Source: Bacteroidales bacterium
Lineage (GTDB): Bacteria > Bacteroidota > Bacteroidia > Bacteroidales > UBA932
NCBI GenBank assembly: GCA_017461285.1
Contig: JAFTYS010000103.1
Coordinates: forward strand, 1-35,012
DNA length: 35,012 bases
Reading direction: 5' to 3'
Part shown: positions 28,175-34,774 of the stretch, piece after piece
Layout of the letters: every line of letters starts with the position of its first letter
Position numbering within the stretch: the stretch's first letter is position 1
Position numbers and translations under genes: made by a program
Notes under the pieces: generated by a model
The model's database searches: none
The model's input: only the letters and a program-made list of their open reading frames with translations
What the model was told of the DNA's origin: nothing

Positions 28175-29332
28175 CTATTTCAAATTCTTGTCAATCAGAC
28201 GGTTGAGACGCTTCACTGACTCTCCGGTAGTCAATGCGTCCGGCTCTGTATTCATGCAATAGTCGACGAGACGGTCTACCGTCGATGTCGCCACGTGCAT
28301 GCGGGTGTCGCTCGATGCGTAGTAGATGAACACCTTTCCGTCTTCGTCAGCGATCCATCCGTTAGAGAAGAGGACGTTCATCACGTCGCCGATGTACTCC
28401 TCACCCTCAGGGACCATGAAGAATCCTGCTGGATCTGCGATCACCTTTGTCGGATCCTCAAGGGATGTCATGTACATGTAGAGGACATAGCGGAGGCCGG
28501 AAGCACAGCCGCGTACGCCGTGGGCGAGATGGAGCCAGCCTCTATCAGTCTTTATCGGATGCGGACCTTCGCCGTTCTTCACTTCCTTGATGGTGTGGTA
28601 GAACCTCTGGTTGATGATCTTCTCCTCGGTAACGACGGCATGCTCCATGCTGTCTACAAGGGCCCAGCCGATTCCGCCGCCGCTGCCCGCATCGATGAAT
28701 CCGTCCTGCGGACGTGTATAAAGGGCATACTTGCCGTCCACGAACTCAGGGTGGAGAACGACGTTGCGCTGCTGCGACTTCGACTCGAGGTCAGGAAGGC
28801 GCTCCCAGTTCACGAGGTCCTTGGTACGTGCGATGCCGGCTGCAGCGACAGCAGAAGAAAGATCTCCTGCTGGAGCATCAGGATCCTTGCGCTCTACGCA
28901 GAAGATGCCGTAGATCCATCCGTCCTCATGTGCAGTCAGACGCATGTCGTAAACGTTTGTCGCAGGCTCGCCATATTCAGGCATTGTGATCGGACGGTCC
29001 CAGAAACGGAAGTTGTCCACACCGTTCGGACTTTCAGCGACAGCAAAGAAAGACTTGCGGTCAGCACCCTCGACACGAACTACGAGAACATACTTTCCGT
29101 TCCATTTGATCGCACCCGAATTGAATGCGGCATGGATGCCGAAACGCTCCATGAGATACGGATTCGTCTCCTTGTTCATGTCATACCTCCAGAACAGAGG
29201 AGCATGTTCTCCGGTAAGGATAGGGAATCTGTAGCGCTCATAGACGCCGTTTCCCTCGATAGCTTCATTCTTTCTGGTAATGAGGGCCTCGTGCTCTGCC
29301 TTAAGCCACTCAAGTCTTTTTTCAAAAGTCAT
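28175..29332 (-). CDS. GH130 4-O-beta-D-mannosyl-D-glucose phosphorylase
   Basis: The start at 29330-29332 gives 385 residues beginning [10 protein letters not shown] longer frame from 29428 would run through the promoter and adds 32 non-family residues. Motifs match GH130 subfamily 1: [12 protein letters not shown] (26-37), [23 protein letters not shown] (70-92), [16 protein letters not shown] (124-139) with the proposed general acid Asp129, [32 protein letters not shown] and [13 protein letters not shown]. The enzyme has no signal peptide. Characterised subfamily-1 members convert mannosyl-beta-1,4-glucose and phosphate into alpha-mannose-1-phosphate and glucose. Together with the divergent epimerase at 29498, which makes mannosylglucose from mannobiose, it forms the pathway known from Bacteroides fragilis. 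It is the first gene of a three-gene minus-strand unit. Confidence 0.93.
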   Translation of the reverse strand: MTFEKRLEWLKAEHEALITRKNEAIEGNGVYERYRFPILTGEHAPLFWRYDMNKETNPYLMERFGIHAAFNSGAIKWNGKYVLVVRVEGADRKSFFAVAESPNGVDNFRFWDRPITMPEYGEPATNVYDMRLTAHEDGWIYGIFCVERKDPDAPAGDLSSAVAAAGIARTKDLVNWERLPDLESKSQQRNVVLHPEFVDGKYALYTRPQDGFIDAGSGGGIGWALVDSMEHAVVTEEKIINQRFYHTIKEVKNGEGPHPIKTDRGWLHLAHGVRGCASGLRYVLYMYMTSLEDPTKVIADPAGFFMVPEGEEYIGDVMNVLFSNGWIADEDGKVFIYYASSDTRMHVATSTVDRLVDYCMNTEPDALTTGESVKRLNRLIDKNLK

Positions 29333-29377
29333 GATTATAGAATTAATTAATAAAGTTAATGCTTTTTTTGGAGTGTA

Positions 29378-29409
29378 CAAAATTAAATCATCGACTTGGG
29401 TCTGACAAA
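29378..29409 (-). promoter_or_regulatory. Promoter of the GH130-symporter-GH5/CE7 unit, with repeats over the -33 box
   Basis: On the minus strand TTTG (29406-29409) and TAATTTTG (29378-29385) are 20 nt apart, an excellent Bacteroidetes promoter. TGACAAAT occurs twice as a direct repeat (29403-29410 and 29418-29425) on the plus strand, the first copy covering the -33 box. CAAAT (29406-29410) and ATTTG (29415-29419) also form a small inverted repeat. These could be regulator-binding sites. Confidence 0.7.
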
Positions 29410-29471
29410 TACATATTTGACAAATCATTATACTTTTTTAACAATTTATACACTCCTATCGCCTGAATTGC

Positions 29472-29479
29472 TATATTTG
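29472..29479 (+). promoter_or_regulatory. -7 box of the epimerase promoter
   Basis: TATATTTG matches TAnnTTTG and lies 18 nt before the epimerase ATG, so the leader would be very short. No good TTTG was found at -33, which hints at an activated promoter in the divergent region shared with GH130. Confidence 0.45.
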
Positions 29480-29497
29480 TAAAAACCCAAAACAGAA

Positions 29498-30715
29498 ATG
29501 TCAACAACAGAAAGAACATCAGCAGAGCTGCTGGCGGCACAGGCGCTGGCCTCTCAGGTAAAGAAGGAGATTACAGGCAACATCCTACCCTACTGGATGG
29601 AAAGAATGTGCGCTCCGGAAGGCGGATTCTACGGACAGATCACCGGACAGGAAGAGCTGCACGCAGAAGCGCCGGTAGGAAACATAATGACAGCCAGAGT
29701 GTTATGGACATTCGCATCCGCATACAGAATCTTCGGAAATCCGGAATATCTGGCCATGGCCGAAAGGGCGAAGAAGTTCATCATAGACAGGTTCGTCGAT
29801 CCTGAATACGGAGGAACGTACTGGTCTCTGAATCCGGACGGCACTCCGCTCGACACGAAGAAGCAGATCTATGCGATAGCATTCACGATCTACGGACTCG
29901 CCGAACTGAATCGTGCGACCGGAGACGCACAGGCTCTGGAGTATGCAATTATGCTCTTCCGCTCGATCGAAGACCACAGCTTCGACACAGAGAAGGACGG
30001 ATATTTCGAGGCTTTCACCCGCACATGGGAAAGGATTGAAGACATGCGCCTGAGCGACAAGGATGCCAACGAAAGCAAGACGATGAACACGCATCTCCAC
30101 GTCCTGGAGGCATATACCTGCCTGTTCAGGGTATGGAAGAACCCTCTCCTGGAGAAGCGTCTGCGCGGGCTTATCTCCATCTTCGAAGAGAAGATCCTCG
30201 GAGCCGACGGCCACCTGAAGCTCTTCTTCAACGACGACTGGCACTGCGGATACGACATATTCTCATACGGCCACGACATCGAAGCCTCATGGCTCATACA
30301 TGAGGCCGCCCTCGTACTCGACGACCCAGCCGTACTCGAGAGGATGGACGAAGTCGTGCCGCGCATCTACAAAGCCGCGATGGAAGGATTCAAGGAGAAC
30401 GGAGGCATGATCTACGAAAGGTCCGGAAGCCATGTCGACGCCGACTTCCACTGGTGGGTGCAGGCAGAGACGGTCGTAGGATGCTTCAACCTCTGGGAGC
30501 ATTTCAGCTCGACCGAAGGCCTTGAAAACGCCCTCATGTGCTGGGATTTCATCAAGGCGCACATAATCGACAAGGAAAACGGCGAATGGCACTGGAGCCT
30601 GCGTGCAGACGGCACAGTGAACCGCGACGACGACAAGGCCGGCTTCTGGAAATGCCCTTACCACAACGGCCGCATGTGCATGGAGATCATCGAACGGATG
30701 GCGCACATCGCATAA
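29498..30715 (+). CDS. Cellobiose 2-epimerase (AGE family)
   Basis: The 405-residue cytoplasmic enzyme belongs to the N-acylglucosamine 2-epimerase/cellobiose 2-epimerase family with an (alpha/alpha)6 barrel. The signatures of true cellobiose 2-epimerases are present: MNTHLHVLEAYT (196-207), YGHDIEASWLIHEA (257-270) and FWKCPYHNGRMCME (383-396). Candidate catalytic histidines are His199, His259 and His389. WWVQAE (319-324) is also typical. The enzyme inverts C2 of the reducing sugar of beta-1,4 disaccharides: mannobiose to mannosylglucose, and cellobiose to and from glucosylmannose. It is transcribed divergently from GH130, which uses the mannosylglucose. The short ATG-proximal leader and the intact family N-terminus support the start. 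Confidence in family is high; preference for mannobiose is taken from context. Confidence 0.93.
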   Translation: MSTTERTSAELLAAQALASQVKKEITGNILPYWMERMCAPEGGFYGQITGQEELHAEAPVGNIMTARVLWTFASAYRIFGNPEYLAMAERAKKFIIDRFVDPEYGGTYWSLNPDGTPLDTKKQIYAIAFTIYGLAELNRATGDAQALEYAIMLFRSIEDHSFDTEKDGYFEAFTRTWERIEDMRLSDKDANESKTMNTHLHVLEAYTCLFRVWKNPLLEKRLRGLISIFEEKILGADGHLKLFFNDDWHCGYDIFSYGHDIEASWLIHEAALVLDDPAVLERMDEVVPRIYKAAMEGFKENGGMIYERSGSHVDADFHWWVQAETVVGCFNLWEHFSSTEGLENALMCWDFIKAHIIDKENGEWHWSLRADGTVNRDDDKAGFWKCPYHNGRMCMEIIERMAHIA

Positions 30716-30742
30716 TTCACTATCCACCAACCCCTTACGCTG

Positions 30743-30772
30743 AATCGCCTGCTCCATCCGCCGCAGGCGATT
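30743..30772 (+). terminator. Hairpin after the epimerase gene
   Basis: AATCGCCTGC (30743-30752) pairs perfectly with GCAGGCGATT (30763-30772), with a 10-nt loop. It lies 27 nt after the epimerase stop, with only a TTT at its foot. It is a weak or partial terminator, so GH43 may be partly read through. No clear promoter was seen for GH43 in the remaining 40 nt. Confidence 0.55.
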
Positions 30773-30814
30773 TAACACAAATCACTAATAATCAACATCT
30801 TACATAACCACACT

Positions 30815-32359
30815 ATGAAAAGATTCATCACATCGCTGGCGCTGTCATTCATGATGGCCTGCGCTTTTGCCCAGGGATACACAAACCCTGTCGTAACCGG
30901 ATTCTGCCCCGACCCGAGCATCTGCCGGGCAGGCGATGATTACTATCTGGTAGCCAGCAGCTTCCAGTATTTTCCGGGTGTTCCGCTCTACCACAGCAAG
31001 GACCTCGTGAACTGGAAGCAGGTGGGACATGTGCTGACCCGCGACTCTCAGCTCCAGCTCGAGAATGCGAATTCGAGCCAGGGTATCTTCGCCCCTACCC
31101 TCCGCTACCATGACGGCAAGTTCTATATGATCACGACCAACATCTCCAGCCTCGGCAATTTCATCGTCACGGCGGAAGACCCGCTCGGAGAGTGGTCGGA
31201 CCCGATTCCGGTAAAGATGGGCGGCATCGACCCTTCCCTCTTCTGGGACGAGGACGGCAGCTGCTGGTACACCGGTTCGACCGGCACAAGCGTGATGATA
31301 AGCAGGATAAATCCGGACACCGGAGAGATTCTTTCGGAGCCGAAAGTGGTCTGGAACGGCATGGGAGGCCGATATCCTGAAGCACCGCATATCTACAAGA
31401 AGGACGGATGGTACTATCTGATGATAGCCGAAGGCGGAACGGAATTCGCCCACAGCGAGACCATCGCCCGCAGCCGCAATATCGAAGGTCCGTACGATCC
31501 GGCACCGCACAACCCGATCATGACCCATTTCACTGCCGCTGCGCAGACCAGCCCTATCCAGGGCGTGGGACATGCCGACCTCGTACAGGCCCATGACGGC
31601 TCATGGTGGCTCGTGTGCCTGGCCTTCCGCGTCAACCACGGACTCATCCACCTTCTCGGCCGCGAGACCTTCCTCGCCCCTGTACGCTGGGACAAGAATG
31701 CATGGCCTGTGGTCAACGGAAACGGCGAGATCGCACTCAAGATGGACGTCCCTACCCTCCCTCTCAAGCCTTTCGAACCAGCGCCTGCGCGCAATGAGTT
31801 CGACGAGCCTCTCGGACCTGAATGGTCATGGCTGCGCAATCCGGTAAAGGAGCGCTACAGCATAGAGGGCGGCAGGCTGCGCATGTGGGGATCGGCTGAG
31901 GGCCTCAACGAGAGAAGGGTGTCACCGTCGTTCGTCGGTTTCCGCCAGAAGGAATTCGATTTTCTGGCAGAGACATGCGTGCAGCTAGGTAACGCACGCT
32001 CGGGAGACAAGGCCGGAATGACCGTCTACATGGACTACAACGGACATTATGACGTATATGTCGAGAAGAAGGGAGGAAAGCTGGTGGTCGGAACGAACTA
32101 TACTTTCGGTCCTGTGAACCATGTCGAGGAAATCCCTGTGAATGCTTCGAAGGTATGGCTCCGTCTGACAGGAAACCGCATGCAGTATCATCTCTGGTAC
32201 TCTACCGACGGAAAGAACTTCAAGGAAGCCGGCGTGGCTGACGCGAGGTTCATCAGTACAGAAACTCTCGGCAACTTCACCGGCATCATGCTGGGCCTCT
32301 GGGCCCAGTCCCCTTCGCAGAAGGGATATGCCGATTTCGAGTATTTCGAATACCGTTAA
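30815..32359 (+). CDS. GH43 beta-xylosidase/alpha-L-arabinofuranosidase-like protein, secreted
   Basis: This 514-residue protein has a type-I signal peptide (about 1-19, ending AFAQ), so it is periplasmic or secreted. The five-bladed propeller (about 22-320) keeps the three catalytic carboxylates: Asp33 in FCPDPS, Asp139 in GGIDPS and Glu189 in RYPEAPH. A beta-sandwich of the beta-xylosidase C-terminal type (about 330-514; FDEPLGPEWSWLRNP, YHLWYSTDG, FTGIMLGLWAQ) follows, as in several GH43 subfamilies around 43_10 to 43_12. Known members act on xylan or arabinose-containing side chains. It does not fit the mannan pathway directly and may remove pentose decorations from co-occurring hemicellulose. 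It lies 99 nt after the epimerase on the same strand and ends at the structured element of 32358-32495. Confidence 0.88.
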   Translation: MKRFITSLALSFMMACAFAQGYTNPVVTGFCPDPSICRAGDDYYLVASSFQYFPGVPLYHSKDLVNWKQVGHVLTRDSQLQLENANSSQGIFAPTLRYHDGKFYMITTNISSLGNFIVTAEDPLGEWSDPIPVKMGGIDPSLFWDEDGSCWYTGSTGTSVMISRINPDTGEILSEPKVVWNGMGGRYPEAPHIYKKDGWYYLMIAEGGTEFAHSETIARSRNIEGPYDPAPHNPIMTHFTAAAQTSPIQGVGHADLVQAHDGSWWLVCLAFRVNHGLIHLLGRETFLAPVRWDKNAWPVVNGNGEIALKMDVPTLPLKPFEPAPARNEFDEPLGPEWSWLRNPVKERYSIEGGRLRMWGSAEGLNERRVSPSFVGFRQKEFDFLAETCVQLGNARSGDKAGMTVYMDYNGHYDVYVEKKGGKLVVGTNYTFGPVNHVEEIPVNASKVWLRLTGNRMQYHLWYSTDGKNFKEAGVADARFISTETLGNFTGIMLGLWAQSPSQKGYADFEYFEYR

Positions 32360-32495
32360 AAATCAGCGGCTCGTGATGGAGAGCGACATGCCACCCCCGG
32401 CTAGGGGGTCGTGAGCGACTTGTAAAAGGTCCGGTGGACCTTTTGCAGCGAGCAGTTTAAAAGAGGAGGGAGCCAATCACGAGCCGCTGATTTTT
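32358..32495. repeat. 138-nt structured element with perfect 20-bp terminal inverted repeats
   Basis: Arms 32358-32377 and 32476-32495 are perfectly complementary over 20 bp and can extend by GG/CC with one bulged A. Inside lie a C5/G5 hairpin (32393-32398 with 32404-32409), a perfect 9-bp hairpin with a 3-nt loop (32424-32432 with 32436-32444) and two GAGCGAC copies (32381-32387, 32413-32419). The plus strand continues into T6 (32491-32496), and the left arm starts in A5, so it can end transcripts from both sides. The left arm overlaps the GH43 stop codon. It could be a bidirectional terminator, a miniature mobile element or a structured RNA; the sequence does not decide. Confidence 0.75.
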
Positions 32496-32501
32496 TGTGT
32501 T

Positions 32502-33002
32502 CTACATCGAAGATGCGGCGGCTTTGGCGATCAGGGTTTCGACCTCCTTACGGTCCATGGCGCCGTCTATGCAGATGAACTGGACATCATTGCCGGAACG
32601 GCACAGGAAGACAAAGCTTTCAATGGTCTTCTCGCTTCCGACAGTGTATATGTTCACATTGTCCCCGTCATCCTTCACCTCCATCAGCAGCTCATAGCGC
32701 CCTTTGCTGATCATTGCCTTGACATCATCTGCAAGGCTGCTTCCCAGCTGGGATCCGCTCATGTCCAGCATATAGAATCCGCTGAACGAACGGATCAGCG
32801 GCGCCAGATCCATGTTCTCCCCTTCCGCCACCTCGACGTTCAGCTCGGGAATTTTTCCTATGAGCTTGAACATTGCCGGTGAGATGTAGACTGCAGACAC
32901 TCCCTGCGAGTCCGAATACTTGTTGTAGATGTTTCTTCCTTCCTGCGCGTATGCTCCGGCTGCCGCCAGGAGGGCTATTGCTATTACTATTATCTTTTTC
33001 AT
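32502..33002 (-). CDS. DUF4252-family secreted protein (downstream copy)
   Basis: The protein has 166 residues with a clear type-I signal peptide (about 1-20, ending GAYAQ). The rest matches the DUF4252 type seen in Bacteroidetes: an N-terminal segment about tolerance or structure (VYISPAMFKLIGK), a central EVKDDGDNVNIYTVGS strand pair and a C-terminal FICIDGAMDRKEVETLIAK. Function is unknown for the family. It is the last gene of the ECF sigma unit, 7 nt after the membrane partner. The EVK(D/E)DG-x-VN(I/V)Y motif is shared with the first gene of the same unit (33889-34407), so the two are diverged paralogues that flank the regulators. Probably periplasmic or envelope-associated. Confidence 0.8.
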   Translation of the reverse strand: MKKIIVIAIALLAAAGAYAQEGRNIYNKYSDSQGVSAVYISPAMFKLIGKIPELNVEVAEGENMDLAPLIRSFSGFYMLDMSGSQLGSSLADDVKAMISKGRYELLMEVKDDGDNVNIYTVGSEKTIESFVFLCRSGNDVQFICIDGAMDRKEVETLIAKAAASSM

Positions 33003-33009
33003 ATTCCTG

Positions 33010-33408
33010 TTATTCTGAAAAGACCGAAGAGGTCCTGTCTATTATTTCTTCTGATTTTTCCGCCATGGCGAGGCCTTTATGAATTTCGCCCGACATTATT
33101 GCAAAGGCTTTTTCAAGTTCTGCATATGCAAGATACGGGTCTGTGAAGGTGTCTTCCGGCTCGTCCTGTCGGCCTGACAGGCCCAGTCCGGCTCCGACAA
33201 GAAGAGCAGCTGCCGCCGCGGCAGAGAGAACTCTCACCATCCTGACACGGCCATCCTTACGGGACTCATCCTCCGTCAGCCGTTCCAGGACTTCCAGACC
33301 GTCCTCCATACGGGATGCGAAACCGTCCGGCACAGAGATGTTTTCGTCCATGGATGCAGCTTCCAGCTGCTCCAAAGACATATTTTCTATATCCTTTGAT
33401 GATTTCAT
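33010..33408 (-). CDS. Single-span membrane protein, probable anti-sigma factor
   Basis: This 132-residue protein has one membrane helix (about 58-78, rich in Ala, Val and Leu). The cytoplasmic N-terminal part (1-55) is acidic and contains VPDGFASRMEDGLEVLERL, resembling small anti-sigma proteins of Bacteroidetes. The C-terminal 50 residues would be periplasmic. The ATG overlaps the stop of the ECF sigma gene by 4 nt (ATGA), which strongly suggests translational coupling and a sigma/anti-sigma pair. There is no recognisable zinc-binding anti-sigma motif (HxxxCxxC). It precedes a DUF4252 gene by 7 nt. The anti-sigma role is inferred from topology and position. Confidence 0.72.
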   Translation of the reverse strand: MKSSKDIENMSLEQLEAASMDENISVPDGFASRMEDGLEVLERLTEDESRKDGRVRMVRVLSAAAAAALLVGAGLGLSGRQDEPEDTFTDPYLAYAELEKAFAIMSGEIHKGLAMAEKSEEIIDRTSSVFSE

Positions 33409-33887
33409 ATCCTTAACTTTTGCCTGAGGGTTTTTCTTGCCGTGCTTACCAGGACCCTTACATGTACCTGTGAAAGGCCGGTCCGCCTTGATATTTCCTT
33501 GTATTCCAGTCCGTCCAGGACCATCAGTTTCATCACTTCCGCCTGCCTGTCGGGCAGCCTGTCCATCTCCTCCAGCACCTTGGTCAGAAGGTCCTTCGCT
33601 GCAAGGCTGCTTTCCGGAGGAGGATCATCGGCAGGAATCCCTACATCCGGGAACTCATGCCTCCTTATCTCGCGACGCCGTATCCTGTCCAGACAGATGT
33701 TCTTAAGAAGGGCCATCCCATATGCCGCCGGATTCCTTACCTCATCGAGTCCGCTGCGGCCGGTCCAGAGCTTGAGATACAGCTCCTGCACGGCATCCTC
33801 CGCATCCTGCTGCGACTCCAGCATATAGAAAGCGGCGCGGTAGAACCTCTCTGCATACGGCATCCATATGTTCCTGAACCCTGTCAT
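33405..33887 (-). CDS. ECF-family RNA polymerase sigma factor
   Basis: The 160-residue protein has the two sigma domains of the ECF group. Region 2 (about 8-75) includes QQDAEDAVQELYLKLW (26-41), and NPAAYGMALLKNICLDRIRRR follows it. Region 4 (about 100-157) has LPDRQAEVMKLMVLDGLEYKEI and the helix-turn-helix RRTGLSQVHVRVLVSTARKTLR. It directs RNA polymerase to a small regulon, normally held by an anti-sigma factor. Its start follows the upstream DUF4252 stop by a single base, and its stop overlaps the presumed anti-sigma gene. It lacks the FecR/TonB-linked arrangement of PUL-controlling ECF systems, so there is no reason to tie it to the mannan locus. Autoregulation is likely. Confidence 0.93.
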   Translation of the reverse strand: MTGFRNIWMPYAERFYRAAFYMLESQQDAEDAVQELYLKLWTGRSGLDEVRNPAAYGMALLKNICLDRIRRREIRRHEFPDVGIPADDPPPESSLAAKDLLTKVLEEMDRLPDRQAEVMKLMVLDGLEYKEISRRTGLSQVHVRVLVSTARKTLRQKLRI

Positions 33888-33888
33888 C

Positions 33889-34407
33889 CTACATTTCCAT
33901 TTTCACGATGTCCGCTATCTTGTCTGCGCTGATGCTGCCGAAAAGGCATATCAGGGTACATTCTTCAGGGATGAACACTATCAGGTCATCGATCCTTTCG
34001 CCGTCCGACGCAGCTGTGCCGTAGACATTGACGGTCTCGCCGTCCTCCTTGACTTCAATGATCTTCTCCGCATTCTTCAGGAGACCGGCAGCCTTTCTGC
34101 TGAACGAATCCTTCCGGTCCTGCTCTGCCGCCATGTAATCCACGACGATGATCTTCCTGAGTCCGTCAATAACCTCCAGAGCCATCCTGTCCTCCTCGCT
34201 TTCAGCGCTGGCCTTGGCTATCATCTTTACAAGTCCGAGACCAAGTCCTCCGACGGAGACCACATCAAAACCCTGGTAAAGATTATACTCCCTCACCAGG
34301 CTGGCCATATCGCCAGAATTTACCTTCCTGCCTGCGGCTTTTGACTCCGGGGATCCTATCCCGGCCGCAAAAGCCGCAAGCAGCACTATTGCAATTAATC
34401 TTTTCAT
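33889..34407 (-). CDS. DUF4252-family secreted protein (upstream copy)
   Basis: The chosen start (34405-34407) gives 172 residues beginning MKRLIAIVLL, a normal signal peptide. An ATG four codons upstream (34417-34419) is possible. The mature part holds VVSVGGLGLGLVKMIAK, IIVVDYMA, the paralogue-shared EVKEDGETVNVYG and a closing LICLFGSISADKIADIVK. This resembles DUF4252, whose function is unknown. It is the first gene of the four-gene unit DUF4252, ECF sigma, membrane partner, DUF4252, with spacings of 1 nt, a 4-nt overlap and 7 nt. Such co-location suggests that the DUF4252 proteins are the input or output of the envelope-stress-like sigma system. Confidence 0.78.
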   Translation of the reverse strand: MKRLIAIVLLAAFAAGIGSPESKAAGRKVNSGDMASLVREYNLYQGFDVVSVGGLGLGLVKMIAKASAESEEDRMALEVIDGLRKIIVVDYMAAEQDRKDSFSRKAAGLLKNAEKIIEVKEDGETVNVYGTAASDGERIDDLIVFIPEECTLICLFGSISADKIADIVKMEM

Positions 34408-34486
34408 GTCAGTTTTCATTAAATCCGTTTAACATTCTTTCGAGCGCTCACCATTAAAGACGCACCAGCGGGGATTTTGTTAACGA

Positions 34487-34494
34487 CAAATTTA
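34487..34494 (-). promoter_or_regulatory. -7 box candidate for the DUF4252-ECF sigma unit
   Basis: TAAATTTG on the minus strand matches TAnnTTTG, about 80 nt before the start codon at 34407. No good -33 TTTG is found 19-21 nt upstream. Instead one copy of the 15-nt motif TGTCGGCTGAGTGCA (34512-34526) sits at that place, which might be a binding site for a regulator or the ECF sigma factor. Confidence 0.45.
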
Positions 34495-34592
34495 AAAAAC
34501 TTTGACTGTTTTGTCGGCTGAGTGCATTCCAAACATGACTTTACCGACAGCAAATTCTGCTAACTCACTGATAATATATCATTTACAAAAAG

Positions 34593-34638
34593 AGTCTGTC
34601 GGCTGAGTGCAGCGAAAAGTGCACTCAGCCGACAGACT
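34593..34638 (-). terminator. Rho-independent terminator of the gene at the right edge
   Basis: A perfect 18-bp stem (34593-34610 with 34621-34638) with a 10-nt loop is followed on the minus strand by C and T5 (34592-34587). It lies 137 nt downstream of the minus-strand gene that ends at 34775, and upstream of the ECF sigma unit promoter. Its arms carry the 15-nt motif that also occurs alone at 34512-34526. Confidence 0.75.
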
Positions 34639-34774
34639 ATAAGACAGTACATGATGAAGTCATCAATCCAGGGAACGACATTTCTGTTTACACCAGAACA
34701 ACCAAGACGTTGAGCGGCTGAAACCTTAATGCAAGGGCGTATAACGAGGAATCTTCCACGGCCATCATGCCCGC

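Larger units (their letters stand above)
34420..34774. other. Repeat-rich intergenic region before the ECF sigma unit
   Basis: No convincing gene lies in these 355 bases. They hold a -7 box (34487-34494), three copies of TGTCGGCTGAGTGCA (34512-34526 and 34597-34611 direct, 34620-34634 inverted), a strong hairpin made of the last two copies and a short inverted repeat TTGAGCGG/CCGCTCAA (34710-34717 and 34771-34778) whose right arm runs over the upstream gene's stop codon. From about 34640 to 34709 nothing else was recognised. Confidence 0.6.

Noticed and set aside
28295..29350. Open frame of 351 codons opposite GH130
   Set aside because: Antisense shadow that crosses the GH130 start and promoter region; no motif.
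29333..29428. Longer N-terminus for GH130
   Set aside because: The extra 32 codons run through the promoter at 29378-29409 and do not resemble the family.
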